DNA of 7,568 nt from Alphaproteobacteria bacterium (lineage in GTDB: Bacteria; Pseudomonadota; Alphaproteobacteria; Paracaedibacterales; CAITNM01), in the NCBI GenBank assembly GCA_947499175.1, contig CANMNU010000063.1, positions 1-7,568 on the forward strand, given 5' to 3'. Both the position numbers and the translations under genes were made by a program. A model generated the notes under the pieces. The model made no database searches and was not told where the DNA came from. It worked only from the letters and a program-made list of their open reading frames with translations. Shown in pieces: positions 1 through 7,108 of this stretch; position 1 is the first letter of the stretch; every line of letters begins with the position of its first letter.

Positions 1-1
1 T

Positions 2-1489
2 AATGGAGTTGTAAAAGGCATATTTTCTGCAGACATAACACTTAAAAGCTTTTCTGAGTTTTTAGCATCATCAAAACCAAGCGCCAATGGAAATATTTAT
101 ATTATTGATCAGGATGATAAAATTGTTGCTTCATCAAACAAATATGAAATAATTTCTAGCGGTAGCTCAACAGGACTTTCAAAAATTGATTCATCATATT
201 TTGATGAGCTTAAGGTTGCCTTCATGGAGTTTAAGTCAAAAGAATCTAAGGGAGATTTTACAATTTTCGAGATTAATAATAAAGAATACTTATCGTTAAA
301 AATAGATTTCCCAAAAAAATTGCCAAGCGAACTATACATGATAGTAGTAGCCCCACTAGATGATTTTGTCGGTGCAATAAAACAAACCCGCCAATACAAC
401 CTATATCTTATTATCTTTATTGGGTTGTTAGCATCAATATCATCTTATTTTCTAGCACGCAGTATTTCTGGACCAATTGCTCAGCTTTCTATTGAAGCTA
501 ATAAAATAAAAGATTTAGATTTTGCAGGATCACCAGTCATTAATACTAAAATACAAGAAATCAAAGAACTTAGCGCCTCTATCGCTGCACTAAAAACCAG
601 TGTTCAGTCCTTTTCATACTACATACCTAAAACTATGGTCAAACGACTTTTACAACGAAAACAAACTATACATATGGGAGGACGTAAAAAAGAAGTAACC
701 TTATTCTTTTCAGATATTGAAGGATTTACCACCGTTTCTGAGACCATCAATGCTGAGCATTTATCTGTACATTTGTGTAACTATTTTAACGCCCTAGGCG
801 GCATTATTGATCAGCATGAGGGGACTATAGATAAGTTTATTGGTGATGCAATCATGGCATTTTGGGGGGCACCTATTGCCGATCGTTACCATTCACGTAA
901 TGCTTGCAAAGCTGCACTGCTATGCCAAAAAAAATTAGCAGGATTAAACCGTATTTGGAAAAACGAAGGCAAGCCACAATTAAAAACAAGAATTGGTGTT
1001 CACACAGGTGAAGTTATTATTGGTAACATAGGTTCAAGTGAAAGAATGAACTATACAGCCATGGGGGATAACGTGAATTTGTGTTCTAGGCTTGAGGGAA
1101 TAAACAAATATTACGGTACCAAAATTATTATTAGTGAAACCGTTTTAGGTGAACTGAAAGACCATTTTTACGTAAGATCTTTAGATAACGTTGTGGTGAA
1201 AGGCAAAACCAAACCTTTGAAAATATATGAACTAGTTGGCCTGCAAAATGATGACCCAACACTACTGCCGTCAGATGAAACGCTTCAGTTCAATGAACAG
1301 TTTGAACAGGCTTACCACCTGTACCTTACCCGCCAATTTGTAGATGCTTTGAATAAATTCAAAGAAATTGATGAAAACCTTAGAACCCATGATTTATCTG
1401 TGCTGCTTTACATAGAACGATGCACAGAATTTATGAAAATTCCACCGCCTAAAGACTGGGATGGTACTTATTTCTTAAATCATAAGTGA
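2..1489 (+). CDS. Receptor-type class III adenylate/guanylate cyclase (Cache-TM-HAMP-cyclase), 5' partial
   Basis: The frame is open from base 2 with no start in the window, so the N-terminus (first membrane helix and most of the sensor) is cut off; 495 residues are visible. The ATG at 224 lies inside the sensor and is not the start. In order: the end of a Cache-like extracytoplasmic sensor (about 2-385, with GNIYIIDQDDKIVASS near 97-144), a transmembrane helix (about 398-460), a HAMP segment (about 461-610), and the cyclase domain (about 680-1225). Catalytic residues are complete: metal-binding Asp in SDIEGFT (713) and in FIGDAIMAFWGAP (845), base-binding Lys in DKFIGD (833) and Thr in NYTAMGD (1055), then Asn and Arg in DNVNLCSRLEG (1076, 1088). 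The Lys/Thr pair favours ATP as substrate, but GTP is not excluded. The tail, rich in aromatic/Ala residues and ending in PPPKDWDGTYFL, is typical of this family. It should be an inner-membrane sensor making a cyclic nucleotide in the cytoplasm; the ligand is unknown. Confidence 0.93.
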   Translation, partial: NGVVKGIFSADITLKSFSEFLASSKPSANGNIYIIDQDDKIVASSNKYEIISSGSSTGLSKIDSSYFDELKVAFMEFKSKESKGDFTIFEINNKEYLSLKIDFPKKLPSELYMIVVAPLDDFVGAIKQTRQYNLYLIIFIGLLASISSYFLARSISGPIAQLSIEANKIKDLDFAGSPVINTKIQEIKELSASIAALKTSVQSFSYYIPKTMVKRLLQRKQTIHMGGRKKEVTLFFSDIEGFTTVSETINAEHLSVHLCNYFNALGGIIDQHEGTIDKFIGDAIMAFWGAPIADRYHSRNACKAALLCQKKLAGLNRIWKNEGKPQLKTRIGVHTGEVIIGNIGSSERMNYTAMGDNVNLCSRLEGINKYYGTKIIISETVLGELKDHFYVRSLDNVVVKGKTKPLKIYELVGLQNDDPTLLPSDETLQFNEQFEQAYHLYLTRQFVDALNKFKEIDENLRTHDLSVLLYIERCTEFMKIPPPKDWDGTYFLNHK

Positions 1490-1518
1490 AGTTAGATAGA
1501 TTTTTAAATAGTATTTAG

Positions 1519-1546
1519 TTGAAAAATACCAACTTCCATGTAAACT
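1519..1546 (+). promoter_or_regulatory. Possible sigma70-like promoter for lptA-lptB
   Basis: In the 76-nt gap after the cyclase there is TTGAAA (1519-1524), a 16-nt spacer and TAAACT (1541-1546). The -35 is close to consensus and the -10 is weak. Transcription would begin near 1553, about a dozen bases before the lptA ATG. A 6-bp hairpin (GTATTT 1511-1516 with AAATAC 1524-1529) overlaps it but has no T run, so it is not a convincing terminator for the cyclase. Read by eye only. Confidence 0.3.
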
Positions 1547-1565
1547 GAAGTAGCAAAATTACTTT

Positions 1566-2069
1566 ATGCAAGTTGTGAAAAAAATTTTAATCATTGCTTT
1601 GTTAACAACTATAGCTGCCGGATTAAATACACCCAAAAATCCACTGGATAACATTCATATAAATGCTGAAAGTATGCAATATGATCCATTAAAAAAACAC
1701 GCCAATGCCCATGGCAATGTTAAACTTACGTACATTGTAAATAGCGTACCTGTCACATTAACCGCCGATGATTTGCAAGCTCAATTTGATGATGCAGGAA
1801 AATTGATTAATGTTATTGCTGAAAATAATGTTGAAATTATTTATGCTGAAACGCACTTATATGCACAGTCCTGCACATATGATTTCAACAAACAACAATC
1901 TGAATGTGCTGGTCCAAATGTTAAACTTATAAAAGGTAAAAATGAGTTACGTGGAACCAAAGCTACTATTGACTTTAACACCCAAGTTTTTACAATGCAT
2001 GGAAACGAAGAGCCACAAATTAGTAGTATAATCTACCCAAAAAAGGAAAACTGCCATAAGAACCCTTAA
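1566..2069 (+). CDS. lptA: LptA/OstA-like periplasmic lipopolysaccharide transport protein
   Basis: A 167-residue protein with a signal peptide (Lys5-Lys6, then hydrophobic ILIIALLTTIAAGL, residues 7-20) and one OstA/LptA beta-jellyroll domain at about residues 30-145. The domain opens with the family pattern INAESMQYDPLKKHANAHGNV and continues with alternating strand-like repeats (LTADDLQAQFDD, GKNELRGTKATIDFNTQVFTM). The family forms the periplasmic bridge that carries LPS from the inner-membrane LptBFGC complex to LptD in the outer membrane. Length is close to the E. coli protein. It sits directly in front of lptB, the normal order; lptC, often just upstream, is absent here and a cyclase stands in its place. 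The start has no clear Shine-Dalgarno, but it is the only ATG that keeps the signal peptide whole. Cys103 and Cys114 flank a short turn and could pair in the periplasm (inference). Confidence 0.88.
   Translation: MQVVKKILIIALLTTIAAGLNTPKNPLDNIHINAESMQYDPLKKHANAHGNVKLTYIVNSVPVTLTADDLQAQFDDAGKLINVIAENNVEIIYAETHLYAQSCTYDFNKQQSECAGPNVKLIKGKNELRGTKATIDFNTQVFTMHGNEEPQISSIIYPKKENCHKNP
2043..2047 (+). promoter_or_regulatory. Shine-Dalgarno deciding the lptB start
   Basis: AAGGA lies inside the 3' end of lptA, eight bases before the ATA at 2056. No comparable purine motif precedes the GTG at 2107, where the upstream bases are CTTTTCAAAAACGCATC. This is the main sequence evidence for initiation at 2056. 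Confidence 0.6.
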
Positions 2070-2778
2070 AACCAACAAACTCACCAAAACTTTTCAAAAA
2101 CGCATCGTGTTAAAAGGCATTGATCTTACAATTAGCACCGGAGAGATTGTAGGATTACTAGGACCAAATGGAGCAGGTAAAACCACGTGTTTTTCTATTA
2201 TTACAGGACTTATTTTGCCAGATTCTGGAAACATTTTTCTTGATGATGTTGATATAACAGATACACCAATGTATAAACGTGCACGAATGGGAGTTAGTTA
2301 CCTGCCTCAAGACGCATCCATTTTTCGTGGCCTAAATGTGGAAGATAATATTCTTGCAGCTCTAGAGCTAGTAGAATCAGACCCAGATAGCCAACAAGAA
2401 CGTTTGGAGCAATTACTCGATGAATTTGGCATTACGCACCTAAGAGAAGCACCATCTGTTGCTCTTTCAGGTGGAGAAAGACGAAGGGTTGAAATTGCAC
2501 GTTCACTAGCGATTAATCCAGATTTTTTATTCCTAGATGAACCGCTAGCTGGTATTGACCCAATAGCTGTGCAGGATATTAAAGACATTATTAAAAGGCT
2601 TAAGACCCATAACATCGGTATTTTGATTACAGATCATAACGTACGAGAAACCCTTGATGTTGTAGATCGTGCTTACATAATCGCTGAAGGTAGAGTACTT
2701 ACTGAAGGCGACTCATCTCACATCATTAATCATCCAGACGTTAGAAGAGTATATTTGGGTGAAAAATTTTCTTTGTAG
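2056..2778 (+). CDS. lptB: LPS export ABC transporter ATP-binding protein, probable ATA start
   Basis: The cytoplasmic ATPase that powers LPS extraction by LptFG. All ABC motifs are present (numbered from 2056): Walker A GPNGAGKTT (36-44), Q-loop YLPQ (Gln85), signature LSGGE (137-141), Walker B FLFLDE (157-162, catalytic Glu162) and H-loop ITDH (His194). SYLPQDASIFRGLNVEDN is characteristic of LptB. The first standard start is GTG at 2107, but that would give 223 residues and remove the A-loop. The frame is open from 2032 and encodes LKTNKLTKTFQKRIVLKGID, a clear LptB N-terminus with the A-loop aromatic Phe13. No ATG, GTG or TTG exists between the stop at 2029 and 2107. ATA at 2056 has an AAGGA eight bases before it and gives 240 residues, near the E. 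coli length, with N-terminal landmarks aligned without gaps. The reading frame overlaps lptA by 14 nt, so translation may be coupled. A sequencing error or mutation (ATG to ATA) is the alternative. Gene identity is certain; the start is less so. Confidence 0.93.
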   Translation: MRTLKTNKLTKTFQKRIVLKGIDLTISTGEIVGLLGPNGAGKTTCFSIITGLILPDSGNIFLDDVDITDTPMYKRARMGVSYLPQDASIFRGLNVEDNILAALELVESDPDSQQERLEQLLDEFGITHLREAPSVALSGGERRRVEIARSLAINPDFLFLDEPLAGIDPIAVQDIKDIIKRLKTHNIGILITDHNVRETLDVVDRAYIIAEGRVLTEGDSSHIINHPDVRRVYLGEKFSL

Positions 2779-2797
2779 CTCTAAGGCAACAAAGAAA
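2768..2797. terminator. Possible bidirectional terminator between convergent lptB and protease gene
   Basis: TTTCTTTGT (2768-2776) and ACAAAGAAA (2789-2797) form a perfect 9-bp inverted repeat with a 12-nt loop, placed exactly between two converging genes and covering the first two bases of the lptB stop codon (2776-2778). Towards the minus strand it is followed by a run of T (complement of 2762-2766); towards the plus strand only a short T stretch follows. The stem is AT-rich, so the strength is doubtful. Confidence 0.45.
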
Positions 2798-2799
2798 CT

Positions 2800-4287
2800 T
2801 TAATTATTACCACAATGAGTAGAAGTCCATTCATGGGTTTGTTTATTAAAGCAAAACTCATCTGCTTGACCATCTTGATCAAAAATAGTAATTTCCTCAA
2901 GCAATCGTCCTTGGTTGAAAATAATTTTATCATCATAGCCAATTTTTATACCGTAATTACGAAAGGCAATAGTAAAGTTTCCAGTTTTCATTAATTGAGG
3001 TATTGCTTTAGCTACATCATCAAGAGTAAAAATATCGTGTGATCCAAGTTTTTCCACACAAATAAGTGCGTGATTTGAACCTGGAAACATTGGCAATTTT
3101 TCAATAAAACCACTACCCAAACGTGCATTAGTTATTAACACACGATTTTTACCGCTTAATCCTGAGCGTCGAATCATGACATCATCTGCTTCAAAAAATG
3201 TCGCACCGCCAAACACAATCATACGCTTAACTTGTCGATCATTCATATTATAAGGAATAATTTTTACCTTAAGTTCTTTACCATACCTAATAATTTTAAT
3301 TTCCGCTTCCTTATTTTCTTCTCCCAAATCATTGATAATTTTATCAAATTTGTATAAATCAGGACCAAGCTCTTTACCGTTAACTTCAAGAACACAATCA
3401 CCTACTTCAAGTACTCCTTCCGCCGGTGAACCAGGAAGAATAGTCACAACTTTTAAAGCACGATGAAATGATTGAGGATATTTTTTAACATATGCATCAG
3501 CTGTATTATCTGGAAAGTCGTAGTACTTAGATAAATCACTTATTGAGCTGTAGCCAAGAATAGCGCCGGTTGCAAAACGTTTGGGTTCTTTATTTTTTTG
3601 AAGAGCCATTAACATATCAAGGCCATAGGCAATTGGAATAGCAAAAGCACTAGTTGACATATTAGAAGCAAAGATAATGCCAATCACTTTTTCAGAAGCA
3701 ATATCATAAACCATCGAGCCACTACCACCACCCTGCATATTAAGGCTTATTCTCATTGCATGTTGAGGTAAGCTACCCTCAATTTCATTGGGATTAGCAA
3801 CAACTCCTGTTTGAGTTGAGAAATGGCGATTTTCATTTTTGCCAATAATTAAAACATTGGTACCAACTTGAACCTCACCACGGCTAAATTTCAAATCATG
3901 TTTTATGTCAACGTTCTGCAAATCACCTTGAAAAATAGCAATATCAGCAGATGGATCACTATAAATTAATTTTAAAGAAATCTCTTTACCAGTTGATAGT
4001 GTTGCTAAATATTGAGCAATCACCTTATGGGAGGCAGCAACGTGAGCATTAGAAAAAATGTAACCATTTTTAACATCAACAATAAAACCTGTGCCTGCAG
4101 AAGGTGAAACGTCTCCGTAAGCAGCAACAATACTACGTGATTTAATACTAACCACGTACGGCTGTAATCGTGCCAACAACTTAGGGTCAGCACTTGGGTA
4201 AAGATTGTTTGAAAAAATAATAAACGCAAAAAAAAGGCTGGAAAAAGATAATTTTACCAGCCTAATTTTACTAAAAATTGGTTGCAT
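2800..4287 (-). CDS. Secreted trypsin-like serine protease with PDZ domain (DegP/HtrA-like)
   Basis: A 495-residue exported protease. The N-terminus is a signal peptide (Lys7, Arg9, Lys12, then hydrophobic LSFSSLFFAFIIF; likely cleavage near residues 31-34). The chymotrypsin-fold domain (about 38-230) carries a full triad: His82 in SNAHVA, Asp115 in DPSADIAIF and Ser189 in GGGSGSMV. The usual GNSGGP is thus replaced by GGSGSM. A PDZ domain follows (about 275-345, VVTILPGSPAEGVLEVGDCV). Then comes a second, more divergent PDZ-like region (about 365-450) and a 40-residue tail with Cys479 and Cys492 that I cannot assign. Length resembles DegP, but the second half resembles DegP only loosely. Its role is probably periplasmic protein quality control. 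Its ATG is 10 nt after the rpmG stop on the same strand, suggesting co-transcription. No clear Shine-Dalgarno precedes the ATG, and no alternative methionine preserves the signal peptide. Confidence 0.88.
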   Translation of the reverse strand: MQPIFSKIRLVKLSFSSLFFAFIIFSNNLYPSADPKLLARLQPYVVSIKSRSIVAAYGDVSPSAGTGFIVDVKNGYIFSNAHVAASHKVIAQYLATLSTGKEISLKLIYSDPSADIAIFQGDLQNVDIKHDLKFSRGEVQVGTNVLIIGKNENRHFSTQTGVVANPNEIEGSLPQHAMRISLNMQGGGSGSMVYDIASEKVIGIIFASNMSTSAFAIPIAYGLDMLMALQKNKEPKRFATGAILGYSSISDLSKYYDFPDNTADAYVKKYPQSFHRALKVVTILPGSPAEGVLEVGDCVLEVNGKELGPDLYKFDKIINDLGEENKEAEIKIIRYGKELKVKIIPYNMNDRQVKRMIVFGGATFFEADDVMIRRSGLSGKNRVLITNARLGSGFIEKLPMFPGSNHALICVEKLGSHDIFTLDDVAKAIPQLMKTGNFTIAFRNYGIKIGYDDKIIFNQGRLLEEITIFDQDGQADEFCFNKQTHEWTSTHCGNN

Positions 4288-4297
4288 GTAATGATAT

Positions 4298-4468
4298 TTA
4301 TTTTATTTTTGCTTCTTTAAAAATAACATGCTTGCGAACCACAGGATCATACTTACGAAGTTCAAGTTTTTCAGGTTTTTGGCGCGGATTTTTTTTAGTT
4401 ACATAAAAAAAACCAGTATCAGCCGAGCTTAAAAGTTTAATATTTAAAGTTGAGGTTTTCTTCGCCAT
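4298..4468 (-). CDS. rpmG: 50S ribosomal protein bL33
   Basis: A 56-residue basic protein read from the ATG at 4468 to TAA at 4298. It begins MAKKTSTLNIKLLSSADTG, continues GFFYVTKKNPRQKPEKLELR and ends KYDPVVRKHVIFKEAKIK, matching bL33 end to end with the normal length. It contains no cysteine, so it is the zinc-independent form, as usual in proteobacteria. It lies 10 nt upstream of the protease gene and 87 nt downstream of coxC, all on the minus strand. The protein binds 23S rRNA near the E site of the large subunit. There is no recognisable Shine-Dalgarno before the ATG. Confidence 0.95.
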   Translation of the reverse strand: MAKKTSTLNIKLLSSADTGFFYVTKKNPRQKPEKLELRKYDPVVRKHVIFKEAKIK

Positions 4469-4479
4469 GCTAAATTTTC

Positions 4480-4508
4480 ATAATATTAATTTGATTAAAA
4501 AGTAGCAA
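4480..4508 (-). promoter_or_regulatory. Possible promoter for rpmG and the protease gene
   Basis: On the minus strand, TTGCTA (4508-4503), a 17-nt spacer and TATTAT (4485-4480). The -10 matches consensus at five of six bases and the -35 at four. A start near 4473 would leave only a few bases before the rpmG ATG at 4468, which would fit the lack of a Shine-Dalgarno (near-leaderless mRNA). In DNA this AT-rich, chance matches are common. Confidence 0.33.
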
Positions 4509-4555
4509 AAAAGATAGAAGGACGCAAGCGCTAAATCTGTGTGGGTACTGAAATT

Positions 4556-5374
4556 TCACACTTTATAGCCATACCAATATATAGTCACAAATAAGAATAA
4601 CCAAACAACATCTACAAAGTGCCAATACCACGCAGCAGCCTCAAATCCAACATGGTGATTAGGCTGAAATTCACGTCGCATATTACGCAACATACAAACA
4701 AATAAAAATATGGTACCAATCAAAACATGAGCCCCATGAAACCCGGTCGCCATATAAAAATTAGATGGGTAAACTCCATCTTTAAATGCAAACGCAGCAT
4801 GGGCATATTCAAAAATTTGTACACAAGAAAAGGATAACCCTAACAACACAGTTAATAGTAAAGCCTTAGTAACCTTAGGAAATTGCCCTGCCAATAATTC
4901 ATGGTGTGCCCATGTCATTGTAGTGCCTGATAACAGAAGAATTAATGTATTCAGGTATGGTAAATGCATTGGGTCAAAAGGAATAATACCTTTAGGCGGC
5001 CACTCAAAATTTTCAAACCCTGGTAAATTCATGGAAACATAAAAGTAGCTGCCAAAAAAAGCAGCAAATAGCATAACTTCAGAGGCAATAAACAGTACCA
5101 TACCAATTTTCAGTCCATTTTGCACAGGTTTAGTGTGCACTCCTTTGGTGTTGGCTTCTTTTAAAACATCTCTCCACCAACCAATAAAACAACCCCCAAT
5201 TAAAACTAATCCTAAAATAAACACCCAATGATCAATATGATGCATAAATAAAATAGCACCAACCGCCAAAACCAGAACCGCCATAGATGATGCTAGTGGC
5301 CAAGGACTGGGATCAACTAAGTGATAAGGATGGCTTTGCGAATGTGACGAATATTGATTGGGCTGCTCATTCAT
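4556..5374 (-). CDS. coxC: Cytochrome c oxidase subunit III (aa3 type)
   Basis: A 272-residue integral inner-membrane protein with seven predicted helices (about 28-45, 51-67, 89-113, 138-158, 169-189, 209-229, 247-267), the standard alphaproteobacterial/mitochondrial form. Family landmarks are HPYHLVDPSPWPL (15-27), WWRDV (66-70), GLKIGMVLFIASEVMLFAAFF (with the conserved Glu99), GFHGAHVLIGTIFL (211-224) and the C-terminal EAAAWYWHFVDVVWLFLFV. Subunit III stabilises the oxidase and supports proton uptake; it carries no metal. The other oxidase genes (coxA, coxB) and the usual neighbours ctaG and SURF1 are absent here. Instead the gene follows dsbD by 34 nt on the same strand and is probably co-transcribed with it. 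An AGG lies 10 bases before the ATG (5385-5387). A second, out-of-frame ATG overlaps four bases further in. Confidence 0.96.
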   Translation of the reverse strand: MNEQPNQYSSHSQSHPYHLVDPSPWPLASSMAVLVLAVGAILFMHHIDHWVFILGLVLIGGCFIGWWRDVLKEANTKGVHTKPVQNGLKIGMVLFIASEVMLFAAFFGSYFYVSMNLPGFENFEWPPKGIIPFDPMHLPYLNTLILLLSGTTMTWAHHELLAGQFPKVTKALLLTVLLGLSFSCVQIFEYAHAAFAFKDGVYPSNFYMATGFHGAHVLIGTIFLFVCMLRNMRREFQPNHHVGFEAAAWYWHFVDVVWLFLFVTIYWYGYKV

Positions 5375-5408
5375 TAATTTTATACCTATTCGCTAACTTT
5401 ACTAAATT

Positions 5409-7085
5409 CTAGTCCAGATTTGCTAACGCTTCCTTAATGCTACTAAAGCTAAGTAATTCTGGCAAAACTTTATGAGTACCATCTGGAAATAACAAAATAT
5501 ATAAAGGAACACTACTGCGACCATATTGTTCTAACGCTTTGGTAATAGAGGAATCATAATTGGTCCAATCAGCCTTAACTAGCTGAACTTGCTTGTCTTG
5601 AAATAATTGATGGGCTTTTTTGGTATTTAAAACTAAACGCTTATTAACCTGACAGGTAATACACCATTTGGCTGTAAAATCAATTAACACTGGGGATGTT
5701 TTACGCAAATCTTCAACAAGGCTCAAACTGTATGGTTGCCAACGTTCATTTGCAATTCTTTCTATAGGAGTAGTTGCGTAAACATAAGCTCCAACAACTA
5801 AAATTGCAGAAATTAACGCTGCAAATAAACGTACATAAAAAACACGCTGAATTGCAGCAAAGGTACCATAAATCCACGCGGCAATACTAATAATCAGCAA
5901 TGCTACTAAAACATTTAAAAATTCCGAAACTGTAATTTGCTCAGCCAAAACATGCATTAACCAAACAACAGAAGCTGCCATGCCGAATCCTAGAATAATT
6001 TTAAAGGTATTCATCCACGCCCCTGGCTTTGGCAAAAATTTAGCGATTTTGGGATTTAAGCATACCAATAGATACGGCCCAGAAAGCCCCAGGGCTAACC
6101 CTGTAAAGATTATAAAACCATGTAAGGCCCCTTGAGTTAAGGCAAAACCAACAGATGCTCCCATAAATGGTGCTGAACATGGGGTGGCTACTATACATGC
6201 TAAAACTCCATGAAAAAAACTACCCATTGGTGACGTCGAATCACTTCCTCTGCCACCTAATTTTGTAAACGAAGTACCAATTTCAAACACCCCAAATAAG
6301 TTAAGGGCGAAACCATAAAATACAAAAATTAGCGCTGTAACTACCGCTGGAGATTGTAACTGGAACCCCCAACCAACCTGGTGTCCAGCAGCACGAAATG
6401 CTAGTAATAACCCGGCTAAAACCCAAAAGCTTAGCAAAGTTCCTGCAGTAAAAAACAACGCACTAGTTTTTAATTTTTTAGAATGGGCATGTTGAGTCAT
6501 GGTCATTACTTTTAATGATAAAATTGGTAAAACACATGGCATTAAATTAAGCAAAACCCCACCAATTAGCGCAAAAATAAACATCAATAACATATTAAAC
6601 GTGAATAAACCTAATGGCTTATGGGGCTTGGGTAGCGAATTCCATAGCTTTGATTCAACAAATTGTATAGCTTGCACAGTTTTTTCAGGTGCACAAAGGT
6701 TGTTGCAAACTATATAGCTAGTTTCAACCTGAATATCTTGGCATGACAATTTGGAAGGAGCGTTATCTTCAACAACCATTGCGCCATGTACATAAACTTT
6801 TCCTTCATACCCCTTAAATGTATGGTCCTGCTGTTTTAAGTTTTGTAAAGCTGGCCATTGTAAACGCTCAATCACCACACCTTTAGGTAACTTCCAGGTT
6901 AATATGGTTGGAGAATCAAGATCATCTGGTCCATAGATATGCGAATCTTGCGGTACTTCAAAAATCAAAACAAATGGAATTTTTTGTTTGGGATGATTTT
7001 CATGGGCAAGCAGCTGTACCTTAACTGTGTTGGCGACCAAACCAAATGAACACAAAATTAATAAAGCAAACCATCGCAAACGCAT
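5409..7085 (-). CDS. dsbD: DsbD/ScsB-like thiol:disulfide interchange protein
   Basis: A 558-residue protein with the three-part DsbD layout. After a signal peptide (Arg2, Arg4, hydrophobic WFALLILCSFGLVA) comes a periplasmic N-terminal domain (about 20-150) with Cys115, Cys127 and Cys131, the last two in YIVCNNLCAPE. Then an eight-helix membrane domain (about 160-436) carries the paired redox cysteines Cys184 in NLMPCVLP and Cys303 in ATPCSAPFMG. A C-terminal thioredoxin-like domain (about 445-558) has WCITC (Cys475, Cys478) and the cis-Pro motif SVP (Pro527). The family passes electrons from cytoplasmic thioredoxin across the membrane to periplasmic partners, for example for cytochrome c or CuA maturation; being next to coxC suits this. 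NLMPC, TPCSAPFMGASVGFALTQG and the thioredoxin module favour the ScsB/DsbD branch over the short CcdA. Bases upstream raise a start question: a better Shine-Dalgarno serves an out-of-frame ATG 11 nt earlier. Confidence 0.92.
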   Translation of the reverse strand: MRLRWFALLILCSFGLVANTVKVQLLAHENHPKQKIPFVLIFEVPQDSHIYGPDDLDSPTILTWKLPKGVVIERLQWPALQNLKQQDHTFKGYEGKVYVHGAMVVEDNAPSKLSCQDIQVETSYIVCNNLCAPEKTVQAIQFVESKLWNSLPKPHKPLGLFTFNMLLMFIFALIGGVLLNLMPCVLPILSLKVMTMTQHAHSKKLKTSALFFTAGTLLSFWVLAGLLLAFRAAGHQVGWGFQLQSPAVVTALIFVFYGFALNLFGVFEIGTSFTKLGGRGSDSTSPMGSFFHGVLACIVATPCSAPFMGASVGFALTQGALHGFIIFTGLALGLSGPYLLVCLNPKIAKFLPKPGAWMNTFKIILGFGMAASVVWLMHVLAEQITVSEFLNVLVALLIISIAAWIYGTFAAIQRVFYVRLFAALISAILVVGAYVYATTPIERIANERWQPYSLSLVEDLRKTSPVLIDFTAKWCITCQVNKRLVLNTKKAHQLFQDKQVQLVKADWTNYDSSITKALEQYGRSSVPLYILLFPDGTHKVLPELLSFSSIKEALANLD

Positions 7086-7093
7086 AATTTTTT

Positions 7094-7108
7094 CATGATA
7101 CAGATCCT
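7094..7108 (-). promoter_or_regulatory. Shine-Dalgarno and out-of-frame ATG in front of dsbD
   Basis: AGGA (7108-7105), an 8-nt spacer and ATG (7096-7094) form the best initiation site upstream of dsbD. That frame encodes only MKKLCVCDGLLY before TAA at 7060-7058, overlapping the dsbD start. One extra base in the run of six A (7093-7088) would put this ATG in frame with dsbD and give a classical N-terminus MKKIMRLRWF. Confidence 0.5.

Noticed and set aside
109..399. 96-residue minus-strand frame opposite the cyclase sensor
   Set aside because: Ser/Leu-rich antisense shadow of the Cache domain.
224..1489. Complete cyclase gene beginning at ATG 224
   Set aside because: The frame is open to the left edge and the upstream codons encode a good Cache-domain sequence, so this ATG is internal.
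2037..2056. Programmed -1 frameshift at A AAA AAG joining lptA to lptB
   Set aside because: A -1 shift from the lptA frame enters the third frame, not the lptB frame; lptB is at +1. The Shine-Dalgarno before ATA 2056 is a simpler explanation.
2307..2615. 102-residue minus-strand frame inside lptB
   Set aside because: Antisense shadow of the conserved ABC domain with no family features.
4020..4229. 69-residue minus-strand frame inside the protease gene
   Set aside because: It overlaps the signal peptide and catalytic domain of the protease in another frame and has no recognisable protein features.
6499..6717. 72-residue plus-strand frame inside dsbD
   Set aside because: Antisense to the membrane and N-terminal domains of dsbD; no initiation signal or family features.
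7047..7055. Lipoprotein signal at Cys12 of the DsbD-like protein
   Set aside because: The residues before the Cys are LIL; the lipobox needs a small residue just before it.
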